A stretch of 39,217 nucleotides of DNA from an uncultured Candidatus Saccharibacteria bacterium (lineage in GTDB: Bacteria; Patescibacteriota; Saccharimonadia; Saccharimonadales; Saccharimonadaceae), in contig CALHVV010000039.1 in assembly GCA_938036915.1 (NCBI GenBank), positions 1-39,217 of the forward strand, read 5' to 3'. The first letter of the stretch is position 1; the number at the start of each line of letters is the position of its first letter. Below are positions 15,362 through 22,544 of this stretch, in pieces. The notes beneath the pieces were generated by a model, which saw nothing but the letters and a program-made list of their open reading frames with translations, was not told the origin of the DNA and did no database searches. The position numbers and the translations under genes are program-made.

Positions 15362-16140
15362 CGCGCGCGCCACTCTTGCATAATAGCAAGCCACTGGGCA
15401 ATCGACACATCCTCTGCCCGCCAGTCTGGCGATATACCAGCGTGTTGCAGCATCGTCTCCACTTCTGTCTTGTCTAGTGCAAGGCCCGCCGCAAGTGCGC
15501 TGCGCAGCTTCTTGCGCTTAGCTACAAACCCCGCCCGCACCACGCGGAAGAAATCCTTTTCGTCTGCTGGCGACACGAGAGGCTGAGCACGCGTCTCGAG
15601 CACCACTACCTGTGAATCTACCTTGGGCGGTGGCACAAAGAATTGGCGCGGTACCACTGGGCCTTGCTTCGCCTCAGCATAGAGCTGAGCGCTCACTCCC
15701 AATAGGCTCATTGCGCCGGGCTCAGCGGCAATTCGCTCAGCCACCTCCTTCTGCACCAGCAGTACTGTGCGGCGCGGCTTATTCTCCGCTGTCAGCAGCT
15801 TTTGGACAATCTTGCTCGTAATGTAATACGGCACATTTGCTACCACGACATAGCCAGCGGGAAGCTGGCTAAGGTCAAACTGCAGAATATCCTCATGTAC
15901 GACTGTTAATTGCTTGCCGGGGAATTGCCCTGGTAGTTTGCGCGCTAGATCAGCGTCGTACTCTACCGCGATTACTCTACCCGCTCGGGCAAGAAGCCGG
16001 CTCGTCAATGTACCAAGCCCTGGGCCAATCTCTAGCACCGTATCATCAGGGGTCAGTGCTGCTGCATCGGCAATCGCCGCTAGCATATCCGGGTCTTTGA
16101 GCCAATGCTGCCCTAGAGATTTTTTATTTTGTAATGCCAT
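15358..16140 (-). CDS. rsmA: 16S rRNA dimethyladenosine transferase RsmA (KsgA)
   Basis: RsmA dimethylates two adjacent adenines in helix 45 of 16S rRNA. The 260-aa protein has the SAM-binding motif LEIGPGLGTLT (36-46), the acidic VEYD that follows (59-62), and the catalytic motif IV as NVPYYIT (102-108). The substrate-binding PPPKVDS is also present in the C-terminal part. Length is normal. The ATG lies 7 nt after a TATAAT box with no Shine-Dalgarno site, so the mRNA is likely leaderless. It is the first gene of a pair with the PgeF-like gene. Confidence 0.96.
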   Translation of the reverse strand: MALQNKKSLGQHWLKDPDMLAAIADAAALTPDDTVLEIGPGLGTLTSRLLARAGRVIAVEYDADLARKLPGQFPGKQLTVVHEDILQFDLSQLPAGYVVVANVPYYITSKIVQKLLTAENKPRRTVLLVQKEVAERIAAEPGAMSLLGVSAQLYAEAKQGPVVPRQFFVPPPKVDSQVVVLETRAQPLVSPADEKDFFRVVRAGFVAKRKKLRSALAAGLALDKTEVETMLQHAGISPDWRAEDVSIAQWLAIMQEWRAR

Positions 16141-16147
16141 AGTATGT

Positions 16148-16156
16148 ATTATACCA
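16148..16156 (-). promoter_or_regulatory. extended -10 promoter of rsmA (leaderless)
   Basis: TGG-TATAAT on the minus strand ends 7 nt before the rsmA ATG. The DNA upstream of it is a long AT-rich tract with no C on this strand. Confidence 0.7.
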
Positions 16157-16217
16157 GGGTTAGCAATAGTATGCTCTGCATAACTGACTGACGCCTTCTA
16201 TAGCCATAACTTTTTTG

Positions 16218-16448
16218 TCATAATTCTTATATTCTATCTTCTCCTTCTTTATCTATTTATATCTTTATAACTTTCTTTATCTAATATCTATCTATTTCTA
16301 TACCTATCTCTATATATCTCTATATATCTCTATAATTCTCTTTCTCTATATTTCTATATCTATATTCTTATCTCTATTTCTATTTATTTATCTTTCTATA
16401 TATCTACACTATTCTCTATATCTCTCTATACATCCATATATCCATATC
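16218..16448. repeat. 231-nt G-less, degenerate CTATAT/CTCTATAT tract
   Basis: Not one G occurs on the plus strand over 231 consecutive bases, so the minus strand has no C. The tract is made of imperfect units of the type CTATAT, CTCTATAT and CTATTT, with no exact long period. It is non-coding in all frames and lies about 65 nt upstream of the rsmA promoter. Possible roles are a DNA-unwinding or bending element, a decayed microsatellite, or an unstructured RNA. It differs sharply from the mixed composition on both sides. Confidence 0.85.
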
Positions 16449-16525
16449 GATTTCTCTCCTATTATATATAAATATATAAAAGAAGAGAAAAAAGAACCGC
16501 TGTAACAGAGAAAAAACAGGGTAAC

Positions 16526-16551
16526 TATAGTACAAATCGATTTGTACTATA
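16526..16551. promoter_or_regulatory. 26-bp perfect palindrome, candidate operator
   Basis: The left half is TATAGTACAAATC and the right half is its exact reverse complement, with no spacer. It contains outward TATAGT-like -10 boxes on both strands. It sits 4 nt upstream of a strong ribosome-binding site on the plus strand and 121 nt beyond the stop of the minus-strand 3D-domain gene. A zero-loop AT-rich palindrome fits a dimeric protein site better than a terminator. Confidence 0.6.
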
Positions 16552-16568
16552 TGTTGGGAGGGGAAAAC

Positions 16569-16592
16569 ATGAAAAAATGGTGGCTAAAGTAG
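16569..16592 (+). CDS. seven-residue mini-ORF with near-ideal ribosome-binding site
   Basis: GGGAGG with a 7-nt spacer precedes ATG AAA AAA TGG TGG CTA AAG TAG, encoding MKKWWLK. The Shine-Dalgarno is among the strongest in the window yet serves a seven-codon frame with two adjacent Trp codons. It could be a leader peptide, a signal-like or membrane-active micropeptide, or chance. No plus-strand structural gene follows. Confidence 0.35.
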   Translation: MKKWWLK

Positions 16593-16666
16593 GAAAATAT
16601 TATGCAAACCAATGTACTGTGACACCAAGGCAAAAACTTCCGTCAGCGAAGCAGCAAACGATTTAG
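16577..16666 (+). CDS. overlapping 29-aa ORF
   Basis: A second ATG, 8 nt inside the mini-ORF and in another frame, opens a 29-aa basic peptide starting MVAKVGKYYANQ and ending AKQQTI. The stop lies 7 nt before the end of the convergent 3D-domain gene. The strong Shine-Dalgarno is 13 nt away, which is long, so either this frame or the seven-codon frame is the real one. I recognise no family. Confidence 0.35.
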   Translation: MVAKVGKYYANQCTVTPRQKLPSAKQQTI

Positions 16667-16672
16667 TGGACG

Positions 16673-17719
16673 CTACTTCCCGTCCGCCTTCGTCCAATCC
16701 GTCGCGAGGTCGAAGCCATGCGGATGCTTGGTGGCAAAGCTTCCGGTATCGTACACTTTGCCTGGGCCCATGCTTGTCTCAACTACCGAGCAGCGTGGGT
16801 AGTTGCCATAATTCGCTGCCACGAGGATGTAGCCGTCTTTATCAACCTTGGCGCCATCATCGCGAATGGTGTAAGTGCCGCCACCACAGTTACGCATGGC
16901 GACGTTCATCGGCAAATCATAGTATGTCTCGCGATGGCTCACCCCTTTGCTGTCAGTAAAGTGATGCGCGCCCTTGCTCTTCGTCAATGGATTCTTGGGC
17001 TTCGTTCCAACTACTTCTACTTGCGTAATCGGCTGCTTTACCACTGTTTGCGCTGTCAAGCGGCGTTGCACTTCAGCGCCATCCTTCATCTCAACCGTAT
17101 AGGTCATGCGGCGTATACCTGGCTGGCCAGCTCGCTTGATTGTTTTGCTACCGATGAACTGCTGCTTATCTTTAATCGTCTCGGTCGCAAATGCAATCGG
17201 CTCCTCCGCCGTCACCGTATGTGTTGGTGCGCGATGGATGGTCATTATCTCACTTGGCCCGTCCAGTGCAATGTTGCCAGGTGTCTGGAAGCTGGCTCTG
17301 TCCTCGCGGTAGAGTACCATACCAGCCGCCTTAGCAATATCCTGCGGCGTTTGCGCTGAGGTGAGCACACGCGAACGCTTCTTGCCATCTATCACAGTGA
17401 CTAATCGAGCCCGCAGGATTGTCACTGTTGGCGCTGCTTGCGCAAGCGACGCATCAAGGTGGGGCGAGACGGAATCATGCGAGGCATCAATCTTCATACC
17501 TGAGGTAGCGATGAGCTCCCGCACAGACGAAGCAGTCGAGTACACAGCACGCTCTCGACCATTCTCTACTACAGTAACCAGTCGAGCTGGCACTGCTGCT
17601 GGGCTCTGAGCCGAAGCGTAGCTTGCCACGACAAGGCCGCTTATGACACTCAGCCCCAGCAAGCAGGCGATCATTGGTTGACGATGCTGCCACAGACGAT
17701 AGAGGCTCTTCGTAATCAT
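16673..17719 (-). CDS. secreted YabE-like protein: DUF348 x2, G5, C-terminal 3D-type domain
   Basis: A 348-aa exported protein. A signal/anchor helix spans about residues 16-37. Two DUF348 repeats follow (about 46-90 and 104-150, each with LVTV-x(n)-G near the start), then a G5 domain (about 172-240, ending VEVVGTKP). The C-terminal part (about 262-348) has VAANYGNYPRCSVVET and VYDTGSFA-x(n)-HGFDLATDW, with D324, D337 and D341 as candidates for the acidic 3D motif of MltA-like lytic transglycosylases. It should cleave or bind peptidoglycan outside the membrane. This layout recalls proteins I know from Saccharibacteria. It lies 21 nt after an Rpf-like gene with a similar N-terminal half, so the two are duplicated and cotranscribed. 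Confidence 0.88.
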   Translation of the reverse strand: MITKSLYRLWQHRQPMIACLLGLSVISGLVVASYASAQSPAAVPARLVTVVENGRERAVYSTASSVRELIATSGMKIDASHDSVSPHLDASLAQAAPTVTILRARLVTVIDGKKRSRVLTSAQTPQDIAKAAGMVLYREDRASFQTPGNIALDGPSEIMTIHRAPTHTVTAEEPIAFATETIKDKQQFIGSKTIKRAGQPGIRRMTYTVEMKDGAEVQRRLTAQTVVKQPITQVEVVGTKPKNPLTKSKGAHHFTDSKGVSHRETYYDLPMNVAMRNCGGGTYTIRDDGAKVDKDGYILVAANYGNYPRCSVVETSMGPGKVYDTGSFATKHPHGFDLATDWTKADGK

Positions 17720-17740
17720 CTCGTTCTCTTAGCTAGGCTG

Positions 17741-18910
17741 CTAGCGGTAGATGTCTTGCAGCCCCATCTTATTCTTACATGTTGGCCAGGGTTGCCAGCC
17801 ACGACGCTGGTACGTTTCCCAGGCTTTTTGGTCTTGGACCTCTGGTGGTGCTTCTGCTGCGTTGGCATAGCCACCAAAGCCACCCCAAGTCTTGATGTCA
17901 AATTGATACGCACCGTAGTAACCATTGCCAGTGTTGGAGGTGTAACCCCCTTCGCAGCTACGTAGTTTTGCTAGTGCTCCTGCAAAGTCACCACTAAAGG
18001 TAGTATCGACTGACTTCTTCTTCGTCCCCACGATCTCGACACGGTTGACTGGCTCTTGCGTTACCACACTGCTGAGCTGCTTGCGCGACTCTTCGCGGCC
18101 ATTCTTCATAATAATCTCGTATGTCACGGCCTTCTTGCCTTTTTTACCCTCAGTCTTGACTTCTTTTTTGCCACGCTCGCGGTCGGCATCCTTAATCTCC
18201 TCCGTCTTGAAGTCGACTTCTTCCTCTACTGTGACCGTCTGCTTGCCATTACGCCAGAGCTCTACGGTCATACCAGCCGTTAGTGGCGTGCTAGCTGGCA
18301 CCGATAGCGTATCATCAGCGCCTAGAGTGATTTTCTTAGCCTTAAGCATTGCACCGACCGTCTTTTCCATCGTATATGCTTGGATTGTTTTGCCATAAAA
18401 TACGAGCGTAAAGGGCGTTGCGCGGCGGATCGTCATCACCTCTGCCGCCCCATCAGCAATGATATCGCGCGAGCGAGCCAGCACCGCTTGGTCTTCATCG
18501 TGCAGTGGAATACCCGCCTGCTCTGCAATCTGCTTGCCCGTGCGATAAGCGGTAATAAGCTTCGTATCTGCCCCGCCATCGCGAATCACCACTGGCCGCG
18601 CTCGATAGATATTTACTTCGTACGAGGCGCTCTCAAGTGGTGTATCAAGCTCAGGCTCAGTGCGGTCTTTGTCATCAAGCCGCACATTTGCTTCACGCAA
18701 CGCATCACGTAAGGTAGTCGCCTTGGTGTAAAACCCGCGCTTGGCCGTGCCTTCGTGCAATGTGATGATATGCTCGCCACTGCCTGGCTGGCGTGACGCT
18801 GCATGGACGGACGGAATCCGCCATAGACCAACACCAACCAGTGCAACCATACCAGCGATAGCAAGATTGCGTGGCGAGAAAAATTTCAAAAATGGAATAG
18901 ACTGTATCAT
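17741..18910 (-). CDS. secreted resuscitation-promoting-factor-like protein (DUF348, G5, Rpf domain)
   Basis: A 389-aa exported protein with RpfB-like architecture. A signal/anchor helix (about residues 15-37) is followed by DUF348 repeats, a lysine-rich G5 domain (about 226-297, ending VEIVGTK) and a C-terminal Rpf transglycosylase domain (about 305-389). The Rpf domain shows RSCEGGYTSNTGNGYYGAYQF, with the catalytic glutamate at about E320, and the closing WQPWPTC. Rpf proteins are muralytic enzymes best known from actinobacteria. I chose the ATG 12 nt after a TATACT box; a TTG 39 nt further out falls inside the promoter. The 3D-domain protein follows. Action on a host's wall as well as its own is inference. 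Confidence 0.9.
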   Translation of the reverse strand: MIQSIPFLKFFSPRNLAIAGMVALVGVGLWRIPSVHAASRQPGSGEHIITLHEGTAKRGFYTKATTLRDALREANVRLDDKDRTEPELDTPLESASYEVNIYRARPVVIRDGGADTKLITAYRTGKQIAEQAGIPLHDEDQAVLARSRDIIADGAAEVMTIRRATPFTLVFYGKTIQAYTMEKTVGAMLKAKKITLGADDTLSVPASTPLTAGMTVELWRNGKQTVTVEEEVDFKTEEIKDADRERGKKEVKTEGKKGKKAVTYEIIMKNGREESRKQLSSVVTQEPVNRVEIVGTKKKSVDTTFSGDFAGALAKLRSCEGGYTSNTGNGYYGAYQFDIKTWGGFGGYANAAEAPPEVQDQKAWETYQRRGWQPWPTCKNKMGLQDIYR

Positions 18911-18922
18911 AATCTGCGTAGC

Positions 18923-18928
18923 AGTATA
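18923..18928 (-). promoter_or_regulatory. -10 box of the Rpf-like gene
   Basis: TATACT on the minus strand ends 12 nt before the ATG, with TTGCTA 15 nt upstream as a possible -35. The predicted leader is about 5 nt and lacks a Shine-Dalgarno site. Confidence 0.5.
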
Positions 18929-18959
18929 CGCTACGATGTAGTATAGCAAAATGTGGGTA

Positions 18960-18977
18960 AAAAAGCTAGTGGATAGC
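18960..18977 (-). terminator. weak terminator-like element after the MurE-like gene
   Basis: On the minus strand GCTA, a 5-nt loop and TAGC are followed directly by six T. The 4-bp stem is short, so termination would be inefficient. It lies about 50 nt past the MurE-like stop and just before the Rpf promoter. Confidence 0.3.
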
Positions 18978-19029
18978 CCGGAAGAACTCTCCTCGAAACC
19001 TCACTACATCAGGGGTCGGAATATCGCTA

Positions 19030-20322
19030 CTACTTATGCTCAGCAACCAAACTTCGCACCACTGCCGCGTCATTCCACGGTTGGCGCTGGCCATTAATGA
19101 TGCGAAATTGCTCGTGGCCCATACCAGTGATAAGAATGGTATCGCCCGCCTGAGCAATAGCGAGCGCCTGGGCAATGGCCTCGCGCCGGTCGGCAATCTC
19201 CTTGGTGTAGTCTGCCCCGCCCGCCTGGTGGATGCCGCGCAGGATTGCCTGGCGGATGCCAGCTGGCTCTTCGTTGTAGCTCTCTTCGTCGGTAACGATG
19301 ATCTGGTCGGCCAGACGAGCAGCAATCTCCCCCATGATGGGTCGCTTCGCCTTGTCGCGATCGCCCGTCGCACCAAAGACCAAGATGATACGCCGCTTGG
19401 TGATAGCCCGCGCTGAGGTCAGTAGCTTCTCAAGTGCATCAGGAGTATGGGCATAATCGACTACCACATCGTATGGCGTATCCACCGGTACACGCTCGAA
19501 GCGCCCTGGCACGCCAGTTAGGTTAGCCACGCCCTGGGCAATGTCCGCTGGTACCACGCCCAGCAATTGGCAAGCAGCCGCTGCAGCTGTCATATTGTAA
19601 ATATTAAATATCCCTGGAAGATGGGTTGTCAGTGGTAGCTTTGTCGCGCCATCAATAAGGACTGTTGCACTGCCACCCTCTTTGCGGGTCGCTGCCTGCG
19701 TGATGCGGGCTGTGGCGGCTGCGTCTTGGCCATAAGTAATCTTCTGCTCACGCGCCATGTACTTGTCAAAGAATGGAAACCATTCGTCATCACGATTGAG
19801 CACAATAAAGCGCGGCCTCCGGGCAAAGAGTTTGCCCTTGGCGGCGGCATAGCGCTCCATCGTCTTATGGTAGTCGAGATGGTCTTGGGTGAGGTTAGTC
19901 ATGACTGCAACTTCAATTGGCACACCATCAAGCTTATGTTGATCAAGTGCGTGACTGGTAATTTCTAACACAACAAAGTCCACGTTGGCTCGCTTAGCCT
20001 CAGCAAAGAACTGCTGCATCCGCGCGGTAGAGCCGACTGTCGCATTGAGGTCGTTGAGCTGGCGCTGACCTGCAACCTCGATCAGTGCTGTGGAGAACAT
20101 TGCGGTGCGGCGACCACCGGCTTTGAGGATTTCATTGATGTAATTAACAGTGGTCGTTTTACCATTCGTGCCCGTCACGGCAATGACGCGCAGGTGCCTC
20201 GCTGGGTTGCCATAGCGTGCTGCCACTAGGGCAATGCGGCTCCGCCGATATGCTTCTTCGAGAGTGTGGATCATCGCTGCGGGTAAGAGGCGACGCAGCT
20301 GCTTTACAAGTGTGTTTTTCAT
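19030..20322 (-). CDS. murE: MurE-like UDP-MurNAc-tripeptide ligase, short form
   Basis: A cytoplasmic Mur ligase that adds the third residue of the peptidoglycan stem peptide. The 430-aa protein has the P-loop GTNGKTTT (51-58), the SHALDQHK and HLDYH blocks, the carbamylated-lysine site AAAKGKLF (K162), and VDYAHTPDALEK (288-299). It is shorter than usual MurE (near 490 aa) because the N-terminal uridine-binding domain is reduced to about 40 residues. Where MurE has the DNPR-type specificity motif, this protein reads DEESYNEEP (345-353), so the amino acid added cannot be predicted from it. The ATG follows a TATACT box by 6 nt. MurT-like or amide-ligase relatives are less likely, given GMGHEQF near the end. 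Confidence 0.85.
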   Translation of the reverse strand: MKNTLVKQLRRLLPAAMIHTLEEAYRRSRIALVAARYGNPARHLRVIAVTGTNGKTTTVNYINEILKAGGRRTAMFSTALIEVAGQRQLNDLNATVGSTARMQQFFAEAKRANVDFVVLEITSHALDQHKLDGVPIEVAVMTNLTQDHLDYHKTMERYAAAKGKLFARRPRFIVLNRDDEWFPFFDKYMAREQKITYGQDAAATARITQAATRKEGGSATVLIDGATKLPLTTHLPGIFNIYNMTAAAAACQLLGVVPADIAQGVANLTGVPGRFERVPVDTPYDVVVDYAHTPDALEKLLTSARAITKRRIILVFGATGDRDKAKRPIMGEIAARLADQIIVTDEESYNEEPAGIRQAILRGIHQAGGADYTKEIADRREAIAQALAIAQAGDTILITGMGHEQFRIINGQRQPWNDAAVVRSLVAEHK

Positions 20323-20328
20323 TTTTTT

Positions 20329-20337
20329 AGTATAGCA
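20329..20337 (-). promoter_or_regulatory. extended -10 promoter of the MurE-like gene (leaderless)
   Basis: TGC-TATACT on the minus strand is followed by six A and the ATG. Transcription would start at the start codon. No Shine-Dalgarno sequence fits in the gap. Confidence 0.7.
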
Positions 20338-20361
20338 TTTTTTGGCCGATGGCGGGTAGTT

Positions 20362-22509
20362 CTAGGGAGTAATTTTCTCAAGGCGGACATACTGCACATT
20401 GAGCTTCTTGGTAGAGCCATTTGCAAAGCGCACACTCACTGCCATGCCATCGATGTCGATCACCTCACCATCGCCAAACTGGAGCGACCGTACCATATCG
20501 CCAACCTCATACGGCATGACCTCATCCAGCGCGTCGTCATACACTGGTGTAGCTGGCTCGGCATGCACCATCGACACGCCAATGCCCATATCGTCGAGAA
20601 AGCGTGATGGGCTGTTGTAGCTGCGGCTACCAAATTGCAAGCGGCTCTGTGCATAGCTCATATAGAGCTCCTGCCGAGCACGCGTCATCCCCACATAACA
20701 GAGACGACGCTCCTCTTCGAGTGCGGCTGGCCCCTCTTCGAGTGCCCTGGCGCTAGGAAATAGCCCATCCTCAAGCCCCACCATATACACCACCGGAAAC
20801 TCCAGCCCCTTGGCAGCGTGGAGTGTCATCAGCGTCACACTGTGTGCACCCGTCGCTTGGTCGGCCGAAGACATAAGCGCAACTTCCTCAAGAAAGTCTG
20901 GCATACTGGCAAAGGCCTGTGCATCAGACAGCAGTGCGCTGAGGTTGGCCTCGCGATCATCAGCCTGGGGCGAGCCATCAAGAACATAGTCGCGGTAGCC
21001 CGTCTTGGTAATCACATCATCAATCAATTGGCTTGGGTCGGCCGCAGCCTCGACCTGCGCCTGGAAGCCGCGTAATAACTGGCCCAGCTGCGTCAGAGCA
21101 GTCTGCGCCCGCTTGGTTAGCGCTGCTGCCTGGCGGGCATTAACCAGCGCACTAATGATATCGAGCCCACTGGTGCTCTGCCAGATGAGGAACTTCTCCA
21201 GGCTCGTTGCTCCAATGCCCCGCGTTGGTACATTCGCGATCCGGCTAAAACTCACACGGTCATTTGGCTGGTAGATAAGACGCAGATAGGCCAAGATATC
21301 CTTAATCTCCTTACGGTCATAAAATCGCACCCCACCGACTAACTGGTATGGCACGCGCTGCTGGTTGAAAGCTCGCTCGAAGGCATAGCTCTGGGCATTG
21401 GTGCGGTACAAGACAGCAAAGTCGCTATAGTCGCGCTCACCTGTCGCCACCTGCGTAGCAATCTGGCTGGCAATGGTATACGCCTCTTCTGCCTCATCAT
21501 AGGCAGCTTGGACTTGCACGGGTGCACCTGGGCCGGCTGCCGTCCAGAGGGTTTTGTCCGTCCGCTGCTGATTTTTGTTAATCACATTGCCAGCGGCTTC
21601 GAGAATGGCGCCCGTCGAGCGATAATTTTGCTCGAGCTTCACCACCAGCGCCCCCGGGAAGTCGCGCTCAAAGTTAAGAATATTTGTAAAATCCGCGCCG
21701 CGCCAGCTATAGATCGACTGCCAGTCATCCCCCACCACGCAGATATTGCGCTGTGAGTTGACTAGCAGCTTGATGATCTGATACTGCGCAGCATTCGTGT
21801 CCTGATATTCGTCAACGAGAATATGCTTAAACTGCGTCTGGTAGCGCTGACGCACCGCTGAGTGGTCACGTAGGAGACGCACCGTCTCGAGCAGGAGGTC
21901 ATCAAAATCGAGCGCACCTGCATCGGCCAGCAGCTGCTCATACAGCTGGTAGATCTCTGCCACTGCCTGCTGGAAGGGAAACCGCGCACTAGCCGCATAG
22001 TCGCTGGGTGAGAGGAGCTGATTCTTAGCTTTGCTAATCGCTGCACTGGCAGCACGTGGTTTAAGCCTGTCCGTACCAATAGAGAGCTGCTTCATCGCTT
22101 GTTTGATGAGCCCTTGACGGTCGTCTTCGTCATAAATCACGAAATTTGGTGGAATGCTGATAGCCGCACCATCACGCCGCAAGATCCGCACACAAATACC
22201 ATGGAATGTCCCCATCCACGGCATAAAGGAGCGAGGTGGTCGGTCGGTTTGGGGCATGTGAGGCGAGCTTGCCTGGGTGTGCCCGGCAATCTGCCAGAGG
22301 CGCTGACGCATTTCGCGGGCTGCTTTATTGGTAAAGGTAACAGCCAAGATTTCATTGGGCCAGACGCCCTGCTCGGTTAGGAGGTAAGCAATGCGGTGTG
22401 TGAGCGTTTTTGTCTTGCCACTACCCGCCCCTGCAAGAATTAGGACCGGGCCATCAGATGCGACCACTGCCGAGCGCTGAGCGTCATTTAATCCATCGAG
22501 TATATCCAT
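20362..22509 (-). CDS. pcrA: UvrD/PcrA-type superfamily 1 DNA helicase
   Basis: A 3'-5' DNA helicase used in repair and replication restart. The 715-aa protein shows the Q motif LNDAQRSAV, Walker A GAGSGKT (27-33), motif II as DEYQDTN, motif III as GDDWQSIYSWRGAD, motif IV-V elements and TLHAAKGLEF, and motif VI as VGMTRARQELYMSYA. The C-terminal 50 residues (VGDMVRSLQFGDGEVIDI) form the Tudor-like domain that binds RNA polymerase in PcrA and UvrD. Length and order of motifs are normal. The ATG follows a TATAAT box by 8 nt without a Shine-Dalgarno site. It is a single-gene unit downstream of the long acidic protein. Confidence 0.96.
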   Translation of the reverse strand: MDILDGLNDAQRSAVVASDGPVLILAGAGSGKTKTLTHRIAYLLTEQGVWPNEILAVTFTNKAAREMRQRLWQIAGHTQASSPHMPQTDRPPRSFMPWMGTFHGICVRILRRDGAAISIPPNFVIYDEDDRQGLIKQAMKQLSIGTDRLKPRAASAAISKAKNQLLSPSDYAASARFPFQQAVAEIYQLYEQLLADAGALDFDDLLLETVRLLRDHSAVRQRYQTQFKHILVDEYQDTNAAQYQIIKLLVNSQRNICVVGDDWQSIYSWRGADFTNILNFERDFPGALVVKLEQNYRSTGAILEAAGNVINKNQQRTDKTLWTAAGPGAPVQVQAAYDEAEEAYTIASQIATQVATGERDYSDFAVLYRTNAQSYAFERAFNQQRVPYQLVGGVRFYDRKEIKDILAYLRLIYQPNDRVSFSRIANVPTRGIGATSLEKFLIWQSTSGLDIISALVNARQAAALTKRAQTALTQLGQLLRGFQAQVEAAADPSQLIDDVITKTGYRDYVLDGSPQADDREANLSALLSDAQAFASMPDFLEEVALMSSADQATGAHSVTLMTLHAAKGLEFPVVYMVGLEDGLFPSARALEEGPAALEEERRLCYVGMTRARQELYMSYAQSRLQFGSRSYNSPSRFLDDMGIGVSMVHAEPATPVYDDALDEVMPYEVGDMVRSLQFGDGEVIDIDGMAVSVRFANGSTKKLNVQYVRLEKITP

Positions 22510-22517
22510 AGTAGCCT

Positions 22518-22523
22518 ATTATA
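22518..22523 (-). promoter_or_regulatory. -10 box of pcrA (leaderless)
   Basis: A consensus TATAAT on the minus strand ends 8 nt before the pcrA ATG. It is preceded by CGG rather than TGn, and no clear -35 is seen. It lies in the short gap after the long acidic protein's stop. Confidence 0.65.
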
Positions 22524-22544
22524 CCGGATGCCGCTACACTGGCG

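Noticed and set aside
16218..16448. CRISPR array or tandem satellite
   Set aside because: No repeat of constant length and no spacers; units are degenerate.
16526..16551. Palindrome as Rho-independent terminator of the 3D-domain gene
   Set aside because: AT-rich stem with no loop, over 100 nt past the stop, and the nearest T-run is not adjacent.
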